Shown: positions 27,081-36,053 of the stretch, in pieces
Numbering within the stretch: position 1 is the stretch's first letter
Layout of the letters: the number at the start of each line of letters is the position of its first letter
Source of the DNA: Gelria sp. Kuro-4
GTDB taxonomy: Bacteria; Bacillota; DTU030; DUMP01
DNA: 64,000 bases
Reading direction: 5' to 3'
Assembly (NCBI RefSeq): GCF_019668485.1
Contig: NZ_AP024619.1
Span: forward strand, 1,549,001 to 1,613,000
Notes under the pieces: generated by a model
The model's input: the letters and a program-made list of their open reading frames with translations, nothing else
Databases searched by the model: none
Told to the model about the DNA's origin: nothing
Position numbers and translations under genes: made by a program

Positions 27081-28418
27081 GTGCTGGAGAACCTGGCGGA
27101 AAGGATTCAGGGAGCGCTGCGCAAACTGGGGAGCAAAGGCCGCCTGACCGAAAACGACGTTAAAGAGGCGCTCCGAGAGGTGCGCCTGGCCCTGCTGGAG
27201 GCGGACGTCAACTTCCGGGTGGTCAAGGATTTTATTGAAAAGGTGCGCCAGGCGGCGGTGGGCCAGGAGGTTCTGGCCAGCCTTACCCCGGCTCAGCAGG
27301 TGGTTAAGGTGGTCCATGAACAGCTGACGGCCCTCCTCGGTGGGGGAGCCAGCCGCCTGACCTTCGCGGCCGAGCCGCCCAGCGTCTTCGCGCTGGTGGG
27401 CCTGCAGGGTGCCGGTAAAACCACCACGGCGGCCAAGCTGGCCCACCTCCTGGTGAAGCAGGGTAAGCGACCCCTTCTGGTGGCGGCGGACGTCTACCGC
27501 CCCGCGGCCGTCAAACAACTGGAGGTCCTGGGGGCTAAGCTCAAGGTCCCGGTGTTCAGCCAAGGCGAGCGCGACCCGGTGCTGATCGCCCGCGCGGCGG
27601 TGGAAAAAGCGCGGCGCGAGGGCTTTGACGTGGTCCTCATTGACACGGCCGGCCGGCTGCACATCGACGACGAGATGATGGCCGAACTGGAGCGGCTGAA
27701 GGCGGAGGTAAAGCCGCAGGAAACGCTTCTGGTGGTGGACGCCATGACCGGCCAGGATGCCGTTACGGCTGCGGGGGCGTTCCAAGAAAAGCTGGGGCTG
27801 GATGGGGTTATCCTGACGAAACTCGATGGGGATGCCCGCGGCGGCGCCGCCTTGTCGGTGCGGGCGGTTACGGGCGTACCCATTAAGTTCGCCGGCACCG
27901 GCGAAGGAATCGACGGGCTGGAAGTTTTTCACCCGGAGCGCCTGGCGTCACGGATCCTCGGGATGGGCGACGTCCTCAGCCTCATCGAAAAGGCGCAGGA
28001 GACGTTAAACGAAGAGACGGCGAAAAAACTGGAGCAAAAGCTCCGGCGGGAAGAGTTTACGCTGGAGGACTTCCGGACGCAGTTGAAGGAAGTGCGTAAG
28101 CTGGGGCCGCTGGACCAGCTCTTAGCCCACCTCCCGGGTTGGTCGCAGGTGAAAAAGGTACCGGGTATTGAGGTGGATGAAAAGGAGCTTACCCGCGTGG
28201 AAGCCATCATCAGTTCCATGACGGTCGAAGAACGGGTGCATCCGGAAATAATCGATGGCAGCCGCCGGCGGCGTATCGCCCGGGGCAGCGGCACCACCAT
28301 CCAGGATGTGAACCGCCTCCTCAAACAGTTTAACGACATGAAAAAAGTCCTCAAGCAGTTTGGCCGCTTGGGTAAAAAGGGGAAAACAAGTTTAACGCTG
28401 GGCCCGTTTGCCCGCTGA
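27081..28418 (+). CDS. ffh: Signal recognition particle protein Ffh
   Basis: A 445-residue SRP54 GTPase. N domain residues about 1-90, G domain with GLQGAGKTT at 107-115, [23 protein letters not shown] and FAGTGEG. The methionine-containing M domain starts near 325 and binds signal peptides and 4.5S RNA. It uses a GTG start. It is the partner of ftsY upstream. Confidence 0.97.
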   Translation: MLENLAERIQGALRKLGSKGRLTENDVKEALREVRLALLEADVNFRVVKDFIEKVRQAAVGQEVLASLTPAQQVVKVVHEQLTALLGGGASRLTFAAEPPSVFALVGLQGAGKTTTAAKLAHLLVKQGKRPLLVAADVYRPAAVKQLEVLGAKLKVPVFSQGERDPVLIARAAVEKARREGFDVVLIDTAGRLHIDDEMMAELERLKAEVKPQETLLVVDAMTGQDAVTAAGAFQEKLGLDGVILTKLDGDARGGAALSVRAVTGVPIKFAGTGEGIDGLEVFHPERLASRILGMGDVLSLIEKAQETLNEETAKKLEQKLRREEFTLEDFRTQLKEVRKLGPLDQLLAHLPGWSQVKKVPGIEVDEKELTRVEAIISSMTVEERVHPEIIDGSRRRRIARGSGTTIQDVNRLLKQFNDMKKVLKQFGRLGKKGKTSLTLGPFAR

Positions 28419-28447
28419 GGGCAGGGCAGCGAAAGGAGGTGAACGCT

Positions 28448-28738
28448 TTGGCTGTAAAAATTCGCCTGCGCCGCATGGGCGCTAAGAAAGCTCCCTTCTA
28501 CCGCCTGGTGGTGGCCGATTCCCGCATGCCTCGCGATGGCAGGTTTGTGGAGAGCATTGGCTATTACAACCCCACCCGTGAGCCGGCGGTGGTTAAGGTG
28601 GACGAGGAGAAGGCCCTGAACTGGCTCGCGCGCGGCGCCCAGCCTTCGGACACAGCGCTTAAGCTTTTAAAAAAGACCGGGGTATGGGAGAAATTCGCCG
28701 CACAGAAACAAAAGAGCCAGGGGGTTACCCGGAGCTAA
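28448..28738 (+). CDS. rpsP: 30S ribosomal protein S16
   Basis: A 96-residue S16 with the start [25 protein letters not shown] and [12 protein letters not shown]. The start is a TTG 8 bases after AAAGGAGG; the in-frame GTG at 28439 overlaps that ribosome site. It is the first of the rpsP-khpA-ylqD-rimM-trmD-rplS group. Confidence 0.96.
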   Translation: MAVKIRLRRMGAKKAPFYRLVVADSRMPRDGRFVESIGYYNPTREPAVVKVDEEKALNWLARGAQPSDTALKLLKKTGVWEKFAAQKQKSQGVTRS

Positions 28739-28752
28739 AGGGGGTTGACCTG

Positions 28753-28989
28753 ATGCGGGAACTTCTCGAGGTTGTCGCCAGGGCGCTGGTGAATAACCCT
28801 GATGCCGTCCAGGTGAATGAGGTGCAGGGAGAAACCTCGGTAATCCTGGAGCTGAAAGTGGCCCCGGACGATATGGGCAAGGTAATCGGCAAGCAGGGGC
28901 GCATCGCTAAAGCCATCCGCACGGTAATCCGGGCGGCGGCGGCCCGCGACGGGCGCCGGGTGATGGTGGAGATTGTTGAGCACTCCTGA
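28753..28989 (+). CDS. khpA: KH-domain RNA-binding protein KhpA
   Basis: A 78-residue single KH-domain protein. The RNA-binding loop is GKVIGKQGRIAKAIRTVIRAAA. KhpA acts with KhpB in RNA binding and cell-shape control in streptococci. Its position between rpsP and rimM is standard in Firmicutes. Confidence 0.94.
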   Translation: MRELLEVVARALVNNPDAVQVNEVQGETSVILELKVAPDDMGKVIGKQGRIAKAIRTVIRAAAARDGRRVMVEIVEHS

Positions 28990-29050
28990 GGGCTTAAGGT
29001 GTCCTGGCTGGGGCCGCACAGGCCCGTGGGATCGAAGCGGGGTGCGAACG

Positions 29051-29452
29051 ATGTTGGTCAAGCGGACGATTACCTTGAAGGCAGTGGTTACCCCCGAATT
29101 CCAGCAGGAAATGCTTCTGGATCTTAAGACTGCCTTGCAACGGGCGGAACTGGAGCTGCAACAGATCGAATTCCAGGGGAAGCGGCTCTTGATCGAGGCC
29201 GAAAAACAAGGTCACCAGCAGGTGCTGGCGGCGAAACAACAGGTGGAGCAGGAAAAGGAGAAACGCCTGGAAATGCGCGCACGCCTGCGCCAAAAGATGG
29301 AAGAGGTCAAGGGCTGGGAGATCGGCAGTGAGATCGTCCAGGGAGTGCTGGAGGGTTGGGTGGAGATCAAGACCGGCGATAGCATCGCCCGCCTTTTGGG
29401 GGCTGAGATCGTGACCCAAAATGGCAAAGTCGTGGAGCTGCGCCATGAATAG
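29051..29452 (+). CDS. ylqD: YlqD family protein
   Basis: A 133-residue protein of the YlqD family, function unknown. It has a beta-rich start (VKRTITLKAVVTPEFQQEML), a long central coiled coil (about residues 25-90, rich in Glu, Gln, Lys, Arg), and a C-terminal segment WVEIKTGDSIARLLGAEIVTQNGKVVEL. It lies in its usual place between khpA and rimM. Confidence 0.88.
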   Translation: MLVKRTITLKAVVTPEFQQEMLLDLKTALQRAELELQQIEFQGKRLLIEAEKQGHQQVLAAKQQVEQEKEKRLEMRARLRQKMEEVKGWEIGSEIVQGVLEGWVEIKTGDSIARLLGAEIVTQNGKVVELRHE

Positions 29453-29462
29453 GAGGGACCTC

Positions 29463-29960
29463 GTGACCGTCGGTCAGGTGACGTCGGCGCACGGCGTCCG
29501 GGGGGAGCTGAACCTGGCCCTGCTCACGGATTTCCCGGAACGCGTGCGGCGCTTGAAGGAGGTCTATCTCCTGGCGGCGCAAAACGTCCAGGGACCGTAC
29601 GGGGTGGAGAGGGCCCGCCTGGCCGGCGGGAGGGCTATCCTGAAGCTGGGGACCATCGACACCCGCGAGGCCGCCCAGGCGCTGAAGGGCTGGGAAGTGG
29701 CGGTCCCCAAAGGGGAAGCGGTGGAGCTGCCGCCCGGCCACTACTACTACTTCCAAGTGGTAGGCCTGCCGGTCTACAGCACCGCCGGCGAATACCTGGG
29801 GCGGGTGAGCCGGATTATAGATCTTCCCAGCAACGACGTTTACGTGGTGGAAGATGAAACCGGCCGTGAGCTTCTTCTTCCCGCCACGCATGAGGTGGTT
29901 AAGAAGATCGACCTTCCGGGGCAGCGCATCGAGGTGGAACTCCTGCCCGGGCTGCGCTGA
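29463..29960 (+). CDS. rimM: Ribosome maturation factor RimM
   Basis: A 165-residue 16S rRNA processing factor that helps assemble the 30S head with S19. It shows [26 protein letters not shown] at the start and the PRC-barrel region [41 protein letters not shown] at 29463 is preceded by AGGAGG; an upstream ATG at 29445 is less well placed. Confidence 0.95.
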   Translation: MTVGQVTSAHGVRGELNLALLTDFPERVRRLKEVYLLAAQNVQGPYGVERARLAGGRAILKLGTIDTREAAQALKGWEVAVPKGEAVELPPGHYYYFQVVGLPVYSTAGEYLGRVSRIIDLPSNDVYVVEDETGRELLLPATHEVVKKIDLPGQRIEVELLPGLR

Positions 29961-29973
29961 AGGAGGGAAAGAT

Positions 29974-30717
29974 GTGCGCCTGGATATTCTTACGCTCTTC
30001 CCGCGCATGTTCGCCGGTCCCTTTGACGAGAGCATCATCAAACGGGCGCGGGAAAAGGGACTGGTTGAGCTTAGGGTCGCCGACATCCGGGACTGGAGTA
30101 CCGACAAGCACCGCGCTGTCGATGACTATCCCTTCGGGGGCGGCGACGGTATGGTGCTCCAGGTAGAGCCCATTGCCCGCGCGGTGCGGGCGCTGGCTGC
30201 GACCGGCGGGGCCCGGGTGATCCTAACGAGTCCCCAGGGCCGGCTGTTCACGCAGGCCATGGCTTGGGAGTTGGCGCGCGAAGAGCACATCATCATCATC
30301 TGCGGCCATTATGAAGGCGTGGATGAGCGCGTGCGGGAAGCGCTGGTGACGGACGAGATTTCCGTGGGGGATTTTGTGCTCACCGGGGGCGAAATACCGG
30401 CGCTCCTCATCGCCGACGCGGTGATTCGTCTGCTCCCGGGAGCTTTAGGAGCGGAAGAGGGCGCGGTCGAAGACTCCTTCAGCAGCGGGCTCCTGGAGTA
30501 CCCGCAGTACACCCGGCCTGAGGTGTGGGAAGGACGGTGGGTGCCGCCGGTGCTGCTTTCCGGCAATCATGAAGATATTCGCCTGTGGCGGCGGCGCGAG
30601 GCCCTGGCGCGCACGCTCAAGCGGCGGCCTGATCTTCTGGCGCAGGCGAGGCTGAGCGACGAGGACCTGAGGTTGCTTGCCGAAATCGAGCGGGAGCGGG
30701 AGCGCGGCCGGGAATAG
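29974..30717 (+). CDS. trmD: tRNA (guanine37-N1)-methyltransferase
   Basis: A 247-residue SPOUT-class TrmD that methylates G37 of tRNAs. Motifs are [52 protein letters not shown], and the knot segment [26 protein letters not shown] at 29974 follows AGGAGGG. It lies immediately downstream of rimM. Confidence 0.97.
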   Translation: MRLDILTLFPRMFAGPFDESIIKRAREKGLVELRVADIRDWSTDKHRAVDDYPFGGGDGMVLQVEPIARAVRALAATGGARVILTSPQGRLFTQAMAWELAREEHIIIICGHYEGVDERVREALVTDEISVGDFVLTGGEIPALLIADAVIRLLPGALGAEEGAVEDSFSSGLLEYPQYTRPEVWEGRWVPPVLLSGNHEDIRLWRRREALARTLKRRPDLLAQARLSDEDLRLLAEIERERERGRE

Positions 30718-30746
30718 TTGTTTTGGCCCGGCGGACATGGTATAAT
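30718..30746 (+). promoter_or_regulatory. Sigma-A promoter ahead of rplS
   Basis: TTGTTT, a 17-bp spacer and TATAAT immediately after trmD. It leaves an approximately 75-base leader before rplS. Confidence 0.75.
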
Positions 30747-30827
30747 AACCTTTGTTCTATGCTCAGAAGCGGCGGTGTATGGCTGGTCAAAGCCCGAGCC
30801 GAGGCGGAGAGAAAGGAGGCGGAAGGG

Positions 30828-31172
30828 ATGGACCTTTTACAATCGCTGGAACGAGAGCAGATGCGGACGGACATACCGGACTTCGGGCCTGGGGATACTG
30901 TTCGTGTGCACGTTAAGGTAGTCGAAGGCAACCGCGAACGCATTCAGGTGTTCGAGGGGACGGTCATCGGTCGCCGGGGGAAAGGGTCCCAGGAGACATT
31001 CACCGTACGGCGCGTTTCTTACGGCGTGGGGGTCGAGCGTATTTTTCCGGTCCACTCGCGGCGGGTCGAAAAGATCGAAGTGGTCCGCAAGGGCGAAGTG
31101 CGCAGGGCGAAGCTTTACTACCTGCGCAACCTGCGCGGTAAAGCAGCGCGAATCAAGGAGAAGCGAAGCTAA
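30828..31172 (+). CDS. rplS: 50S ribosomal protein L19
   Basis: A 114-residue L19 with [33 protein letters not shown] and [43 protein letters not shown] at 30828 follows AAAGGAGG. It has its own promoter and leader after trmD. Confidence 0.97.
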   Translation: MDLLQSLEREQMRTDIPDFGPGDTVRVHVKVVEGNRERIQVFEGTVIGRRGKGSQETFTVRRVSYGVGVERIFPVHSRRVEKIEVVRKGEVRRAKLYYLRNLRGKAARIKEKRS

Positions 31173-31234
31173 GCGGGGGACTGCAAAGTCCCTGCTTTCG
31201 TTATGCCGGCCCGCTGCGCGTCCAAGGCGGGCCG
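31169..31234 (+). terminator. Two hairpins between rplS and lepB
   Basis: The first is AGCGGGGGACT-GCAA-AGTCCCTGCT followed by TTTCGTT. The second, about 10 bases on, is the 9-bp stem CCGGCCCGC with GCGGGCCGG and no T tract. The first looks like the rplS terminator. Confidence 0.6.
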
Positions 31235-31276
31235 GTGGGCCGGCCGCGGCCGCACCGGGTTGGGGAGGGGTAAGGT

Positions 31277-31810
31277 GTGGAAAAAATGCACAAGGTGCTG
31301 TGGGAGTATATTCAGAGCATCCTCCTGGCATTTGCTTTGGCACTTTTTATCATAACCTTCGTGGTACAATCCTTCATTGTTACCGGTCCCTCGATGGAGC
31401 CGACCCTGCACAGCGGTGAACGCCTGCTGATCAATAAGTTCATCTACCGGTTCACCCAGCCTAAACCGGGCGATATTGTCGTATTTCACCCGGCAGTGCG
31501 CCCCCGTGACGATTACATCAAACGGGTCATCGCCGTGGCCGGCCAGACGGTGGAGATCAGGGACGGGCGCGTTTGGGTAGACGGCAAGCCCCTGGCAGAA
31601 CCCTACCTTAGCGAAGCTACCTATGGGCAGTTCGGACCGGTCCGCATTCCCCAGGGGCGCCTCTTCGTTTTAGGGGACAACCGCAACAACAGCCAGGATA
31701 GTCGTTATCCGGAGGTGGGCTTGGTGCCCTTAAAGAGCGTCATCGGCAAGGCAGCCCTCCGCTATTGGCCTTTGGGACGGCTAAGCTTGATCGGCGGCGC
31801 GGGGAGGTGA
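31277..31810 (+). CDS. lepB: Signal peptidase I
   Basis: A 177-residue type I signal peptidase with one N-terminal membrane anchor (about residues 12-32). Catalytic Ser39 lies in GPSMEPTL and Lys82 in DDYIKRVIAVAGQ. The later box LGDNRNNSQDSR is also present. It has a GTG start. It cleaves exported preproteins at the outer membrane face and follows rplS as in many clostridia. Confidence 0.96.
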   Translation: MEKMHKVLWEYIQSILLAFALALFIITFVVQSFIVTGPSMEPTLHSGERLLINKFIYRFTQPKPGDIVVFHPAVRPRDDYIKRVIAVAGQTVEIRDGRVWVDGKPLAEPYLSEATYGQFGPVRIPQGRLFVLGDNRNNSQDSRYPEVGLVPLKSVIGKAALRYWPLGRLSLIGGAGR

Positions 31811-31814
31811 GCCT

Positions 31815-32651
31815 GTGCCGGTTCAGTGGTTTCCCGGGCACATGGCCAGGGCGAAGCGCCGGTTGGCGGGACGCCTGCCGCTCGTCGACCTGGTGCTGGA
31901 GGTGGCCGATGCCAGGGTGCCGGCGGCCAGCCGCAACCCGGACCTGGGGTCGCTGGCTAAAGGCAGGCGGCACCTCTTGGTGCTGAATAAGTCCGACCTC
32001 GCCGACCCAGAACTTACCCGTGCCTGGCTGGAGGCATTCAAGGCACAGGGTACGGCCGCCGCGGCTTTTTCGGCCCTCAAGGAAGGGCGGAAGAAGCTGA
32101 TAAAGTACATAAGGGACGCAGCCCAACGCCCGGCGCCGCGCCGTGTGGGCCCCGTGCGGGTCCTGGTGGCGGGCATTCCTAATGTGGGCAAGTCGGCGCT
32201 CATCAACCGGCTGGTGGGGCGGCGCAGCGCCCGGGTAGGGGCGCGCCCGGGGATTACGCGCGGGGAGCAGTGGGTGCGGGTGACGGGAGACCTAGAGCTT
32301 TTGGACACGCCGGGCCTGCTCTGGCCGAAGTTGACCGGTGCAGAAGTGGGCTTTAAGCTGGCGGCGGTGGGCGCCATTCGCACGGAAGTGCTGCCGGTGG
32401 AGGAGGTGGCGGCGTGGCTGGCTGGTAAGCTCCAGGCGCTCCGACCGGAAAGCATGGCGGCGGCTTACGACGCCGGTGGTGCCGAGCCGGCGGCGGTGCT
32501 GGAGTGTGTGGCGCGGCGGCGCGGCCTGTACGTAAGCGGCGGCCGCCTGGACCTGGAAAGGGCGGCGATCATTATGCTCGCGGACTTCCAGCAGGGGAAG
32601 CTGGGCCGGATAACGCTGGAGGCGCCGGGTGAAGAAGGTGGCCCGGCTTGA
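31815..32651 (+). CDS. ylqF: Ribosome biogenesis GTPase YlqF/RbgA
   Basis: A 278-residue circularly permuted GTPase needed for late 50S assembly. It starts with QWFPGHMARAKRRLAGRLPLVDLVLEVADARVP. The G4 motif NKSD precedes G1 (GIPNVGKSALINRL) and G3 (DTPGLLWPK), the permuted order. It lies 4 bases after lepB. Confidence 0.96.
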   Translation: MPVQWFPGHMARAKRRLAGRLPLVDLVLEVADARVPAASRNPDLGSLAKGRRHLLVLNKSDLADPELTRAWLEAFKAQGTAAAAFSALKEGRKKLIKYIRDAAQRPAPRRVGPVRVLVAGIPNVGKSALINRLVGRRSARVGARPGITRGEQWVRVTGDLELLDTPGLLWPKLTGAEVGFKLAAVGAIRTEVLPVEEVAAWLAGKLQALRPESMAAAYDAGGAEPAAVLECVARRRGLYVSGGRLDLERAAIIMLADFQQGKLGRITLEAPGEEGGPA

Positions 32652-33280
32652 GAAAAGAGGCGTCCCTCTGGGTGTGGGAAGAACGCCTTTGGGGGCGGGG
32701 CTACCGCTACGTGGCCGGCATAGATGAAGCCGGGCGCGGGCCATTGGCCGGACCGGTGGTGGCGGCGGCGGTGATCCTGCCGGCGGGGGCCGACCTTCCC
32801 GGCGTGAACGACTCCAAGCAGCTCACGGCGGCACGGCGCGAGCAACTTTACCGCTTGATCAGCAAGAAAGCCGTGGCCCTGGGCGTGGGCGTGGCTGACG
32901 TGTACTACATAGAAAAGCACAACATCCTGGCGGCCGCGAAGCACGCCATGTGCTTGGCCGTGGCCAACCTGGCCGTGCGGCCGGATTACCTTATCCTCGA
33001 CGCTGTTCGGCTGGAGGCCCTGGAGTTGCCCCAGACGGCGATCGTAAAGGGCGACACCTTGAGCGCCAGCATCGCAGCGGCCTCCATCGTCGCCAAGGTG
33101 CGCCGGGATCACATCATGCAGGCGTGGGAGAAGGTTTATCCCGGCTACGGCTTCGCCCAGCACAAGGGCTACGGAACGCCCGCACACCTGGCCGCATTGC
33201 AGCGGCTCGGGCCCTGCCCCTTACACCGCACCAGCTTTCGCCCCATCCGCGAGCTACGGGAGGGTTTGCTTGGTGAATAA
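32648..33280 (+). CDS. rnhB: Ribonuclease HII
   Basis: A 210-residue RNase HII removing ribonucleotides from DNA. Active-site motif GIDEAGRGPLAGPVVAAAVIL, then VNDSKQLTAARRE, DYLILDAVRL and GDTLSASIAAASIVAKVRRD. The TTG start overlaps the ylqF stop (TTGA), which suggests coupling. Confidence 0.95.
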   Translation: MRKEASLWVWEERLWGRGYRYVAGIDEAGRGPLAGPVVAAAVILPAGADLPGVNDSKQLTAARREQLYRLISKKAVALGVGVADVYYIEKHNILAAAKHAMCLAVANLAVRPDYLILDAVRLEALELPQTAIVKGDTLSASIAAASIVAKVRRDHIMQAWEKVYPGYGFAQHKGYGTPAHLAALQRLGPCPLHRTSFRPIRELREGLLGE

Positions 33281-33626
33281 CAAGCTATTGGGAGCGCGGG
33301 GCGAGGATATTGCCGCGCGTTACCTGGCAGCGCGCGGGTACCGCATCCGGGAACGCAACTTCCGCTGCCGCCTGGGCGAGATCGACGTGGTGGCCGAGGA
33401 CGGGGGCGTGCTGGTTTTTGTGGAGGTTAAAGCGCGGCGTAGCGGCCGCTTTGGACTCCCGCAGGAGGCAGTGACCCCTCTGAAGCAGGCCCGGCTGCGG
33501 CGCCTCGCCCAGTACTACCTCCTTACGCACGGGGGCCTGGAGCGGCCCTGCCGCTTTGATGTCCTGGCCGTCACCTTCGGCCCCGGCGGGGAAGCAAAAG
33601 CCGAGCTCATCCGCGGCGCTTTTTAA
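33273..33626 (+). CDS. YraN family putative endonuclease (UPF0102)
   Basis: A 117-residue member of UPF0102, with a Holliday-junction-resolvase-like fold. The nuclease-type pattern is LGARGEDIAARYLAARGYRIRERNFRC, GEIDVVAEDGGVLVFVEVKAR (D-x-n-E-x-K). GTG at 33273 has GGGAGGG 8 bases upstream; a TTG directly before it is less likely. It overlaps rnhB by a few bases and ends the core gene run. Confidence 0.9.
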   Translation: MNNKLLGARGEDIAARYLAARGYRIRERNFRCRLGEIDVVAEDGGVLVFVEVKARRSGRFGLPQEAVTPLKQARLRRLAQYYLLTHGGLERPCRFDVLAVTFGPGGEAKAELIRGAF

Positions 33627-33720
33627 GCGGGCAGTAATCATCTTGTCATACGATCTTAACAATGTCCTGTTATCCTATAACCAAGCTATCCTATACCCCC
33701 CTTCTTCATATACTCTTTCC

Positions 33721-33749
33721 GCCCGGCGTTGCCCGGGCCATTTTTTTTT
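33721..33749 (+). terminator. Rho-independent terminator after the rplS-yraN group
   Basis: GCCCGG and CCGGGC close a six-base loop and are followed by CA and nine T residues. Confidence 0.9.
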
Positions 33750-33819
33750 GCCTGGAAGGCCGGGCATGGATATTTTGAGCCCCCGGCCTGTGCTTGCCGT
33801 GGTTAAGCCCTAAGCGGGC

Positions 33820-33849
33820 GCATCTCTAATGCGGAACCTTATCATACTA
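33820..33849 (+). promoter_or_regulatory. Candidate sigma-G (forespore) promoter of splB
   Basis: GCATC (sigma-G -35 type GNATR) is followed about 17-18 bp later by CATACTA, a good sigma-G -10. It lies 45 bp before the splB start, and splB is a forespore gene in Bacillus. Confidence 0.45.
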
Positions 33850-33893
33850 GCGTTGACGGGCTGATAGCGCTGGCTGCCTGAGGAGGTTTCTAC

Positions 33894-34913
33894 GTGGAAC
33901 AGTTTGTACCTCAACGGGTGTTCGTTCAGAAAGCCGCCCTCGCCTACGAAAAAGGAGAGCGCCTGGTTAGAAAGCTGAGCTCGCGCGGGATTCCCACCGA
34001 AGTCTACGAGCGCAAAGTGCCGGCACTTCGTTACCGGAGCGCCAAAGACAAGTTCCTGGCGCTTAAGAGGACTCTGGTGATTGGGGTCTGGGCACAGCGG
34101 GACTTTCAAACGTGCAGGCCGTCAGCTCACTACCAACTCCCCCTGGTGTCGGGTTGCCCGGGCTTGTGTGAGTACTGCTACCTGTCCACCAATCTGGGAG
34201 ATAGGCCGTATGTCCGGGTGTATGTTAACACTGAGGAAATCTTAGCTCAAGCTCAACGCTACACGGAGGCCAGGCGGCCGGAGACGACGATATTTGAGGG
34301 GTCCGCCACTTCCGATCCTGTCGCGGTGGAGGGCTGGACCGGCTCCGTGGCCGAAGCGATCGCTTTTTTCGCTCGACTAGAAAGTGCTGGTTTTCGTTTC
34401 GTCACCAAGTTCACCGCGGTTGATGGTTTGCTTGGTTTGGATCACCGGGGCAAGACGGAGATTCGTTTTAGTATCAACTCTGATTACGTGCTTTCCCACT
34501 TTGAAAAAGGGGTTCCCGGGCTGGAAAGGCGCATGGAGGCGGCCCGCAAAGTAGCCCGGGCCGGATATCCCCTGGGCCTTCTGATTGCGCCCATCCTGCT
34601 CTTTCCCGGCTGGAAAGACAACTACCTCAACCTTCTGCGAACAGCAAGGGAATACCTGGAGGCCGCTCTTGCCGGCCCGCCCACGTTTGAACTGATCACG
34701 CACCGCTTCACCTCACGGGCGAAGAGCGTAATTCGACAGGTATATCCGGACACGGAGTTGCCCCTGGAAGAAAGCGAGCGCCAGTTCAAGTACGGGCAGT
34801 TCGGTTACGGCAAGTTCGTATATCCTGCAGGCACAATGAGGGAAGTGGAAGAATGGTTTCGAGAGCAAATAAGCTCAACGTTTCCCCAGAGCCGTATACT
34901 ATACTTCGTGTGA
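33894..34913 (+). CDS. splB: Spore photoproduct lyase
   Basis: A 339-residue radical-SAM enzyme that reverses the UV spore photoproduct (5-thyminyl-5,6-dihydrothymine) during germination. The iron-sulfur motif CPGLCEYC (C-x3-C-x2-C) lies near residue 90. Other family segments are LPLVSGCPGLCEYCYLSTNL, TIFEGSATSDPVAVE and ELITHRFTSRAKSVI. It uses a GTG start after GAGGAGG. Its sporulation role fits the candidate sigma-G promoter upstream. Confidence 0.96.
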   Translation: MEQFVPQRVFVQKAALAYEKGERLVRKLSSRGIPTEVYERKVPALRYRSAKDKFLALKRTLVIGVWAQRDFQTCRPSAHYQLPLVSGCPGLCEYCYLSTNLGDRPYVRVYVNTEEILAQAQRYTEARRPETTIFEGSATSDPVAVEGWTGSVAEAIAFFARLESAGFRFVTKFTAVDGLLGLDHRGKTEIRFSINSDYVLSHFEKGVPGLERRMEAARKVARAGYPLGLLIAPILLFPGWKDNYLNLLRTAREYLEAALAGPPTFELITHRFTSRAKSVIRQVYPDTELPLEESERQFKYGQFGYGKFVYPAGTMREVEEWFREQISSTFPQSRILYFV

Positions 34914-35016
34914 TAAGGACGCCGTCAACCGCCCGACCTCTGACGGTCCTCGTCCTGGCTGAGGGCGGTGGGGTCTCTTCTACGTTCTTCCGCCCGCTTC
35001 CAAGTACCAGGCACTC

Positions 35017-35664
35017 TCATTTTGGCTCAAATGTGACCCTTACCACCTTGCCGATGATATGCACGTTCTTCCTATCTTCTCCTTGGAATAGCATGGGTTT
35101 TTGAGTCGAGTTCTTTGTTTCCGACTGCAGAATAAGCGTATCACCCTGAAAGTAGATGCGCCTTAAAGTGGCATTCTCTCCGTCCACAATCACCACCACG
35201 ATTTCACCGTCCTTTATGCAGTCCTGCTTTCTTACCAAGGCCAGGTCGCCAGGGTAAATCCGGGCACCGGTCATACTGTCAGTGCTCACCCGAAGGAAAA
35301 AGTATTCCGCTCCGTCAACCTCGGCTGCCGGTACGACTTCGTACTTTTCGACATGTTCGCAGGCGTAAATCGGCATGCCGGCCCGGATAATACCAAGCAC
35401 AGGAACTCGGACCATCGAACCGACAGGGCGCGTACCAGGCGGCACATAAGTGCCGTGAGGGTCGTTGGTGCGGCAAAGCAAGTAATCGGTTGATACCCCA
35501 AAGAAGTCGGCCAGGCGCTGCAACGTTTGGGGATCTGGATTAGTTCGATCCACTTCCCAGTTAGCCAGAGTACCACGGGCGACATTGAGATTATCGGCCA
35601 ATTCTTCCTGGGTCAACCGTTTTTCCTTCCGCAGCACACGGATCCGCTGCCCCAATGTGCTCAT
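35017..35664 (-). CDS. XRE-family repressor with S24 (LexA/CI-type) peptidase domain, catalytic Lys replaced
   Basis: A 215-residue phage-type repressor. Residues 1-60 are an XRE helix-turn-helix (RIRVLRKEKRLTQEELADNLNVARGTLANWE). Residues about 85-205 are a LexA/CI S24 domain. The self-cleavage Ala95-Gly96 (RAGMP) and the nucleophile Ser130 (TDSMTGARIYPGD) are present. The position of the catalytic lysine (TVKRL in LexA) reads TLRRI, with Arg168, encoded AGG. Self-cleavage may therefore be impaired. ATG at 35664 is preceded by GGAGGTG. It is divergent from another XRE gene. Confidence 0.9.
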   Translation of the reverse strand: MSTLGQRIRVLRKEKRLTQEELADNLNVARGTLANWEVDRTNPDPQTLQRLADFFGVSTDYLLCRTNDPHGTYVPPGTRPVGSMVRVPVLGIIRAGMPIYACEHVEKYEVVPAAEVDGAEYFFLRVSTDSMTGARIYPGDLALVRKQDCIKDGEIVVVIVDGENATLRRIYFQGDTLILQSETKNSTQKPMLFQGEDRKNVHIIGKVVRVTFEPK

Positions 35665-35750
35665 TTGCCACACCTCCATCCCTAGGTTAATGTGCCGGGT
35701 GCCGTATTACAACGAAGGTGCTAAATAAAAACAACATACGACAAAAAACA

Positions 35751-35779
35751 TTGACAGTGCGCAAAAAGCACGATATAAT
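35751..35779 (+). promoter_or_regulatory. Sigma-A promoter of the small XRE gene
   Basis: TTGACA, a 17-bp spacer and TATAAT. The spacer itself contains GTGC-GCAAAAA-GCAC, a possible repressor half-site pair. Confidence 0.9.
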
Positions 35780-35797
35780 TGTGCTAGCGCAGCACAA
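35779..35797. promoter_or_regulatory. Candidate repressor operator
   Basis: TTGTGCT-AGCGC-AGCACAA, a perfect 7-bp inverted repeat overlapping the end of the -10 box and the transcription start, where a bound repressor would block the promoter. Confidence 0.6.
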
Positions 35798-35816
35798 GTC
35801 ATCGGGAGTGGACCGC

Positions 35817-36053
35817 ATGCGCTACGAGCTAAGACGGGCCCGAAAGGAAGCCAAGCTGACGCAGAAACAGCTTGCGGAACTGGTAGGCATTGAACGTTCG
35901 ACATACGCCCATATCGAGTCGGGAAGACCTCCCTCTTTCAAAGTTGCCTTGGCTATCGCAGCTGCTCTCGGCGGGCGGGTGGAGGATCTCTTTTCCCCTT
36001 TAGTGTGCTCTGCACCAACAAAGAACCATCGCCAAGGGATGGATGGGGATTGA
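35817..36053 (+). CDS. Small XRE-family DNA-binding protein
   Basis: A 78-residue helix-turn-helix protein: RYELRRARKEAKLTQKQLAELVGIERSTYAHIESGRPPSFKVALAIAAALGGRVEDLF covers nearly all of it. The start ATG at 35817 has GGGAGTGG upstream. With the divergent S24 repressor and the operator between them it forms a lysogeny-type switch, but no phage genes are nearby. It is probably a remnant of, or regulator for, a lost mobile element. Confidence 0.85.
   Translation: MRYELRRARKEAKLTQKQLAELVGIERSTYAHIESGRPPSFKVALAIAAALGGRVEDLFSPLVCSAPTKNHRQGMDGD

Noticed and set aside
30747-30827. L19 autoregulatory RNA leader before rplS
   Set aside because: A leader of suitable length exists, but I could not recognise the conserved structure by eye, so only the promoter is listed.
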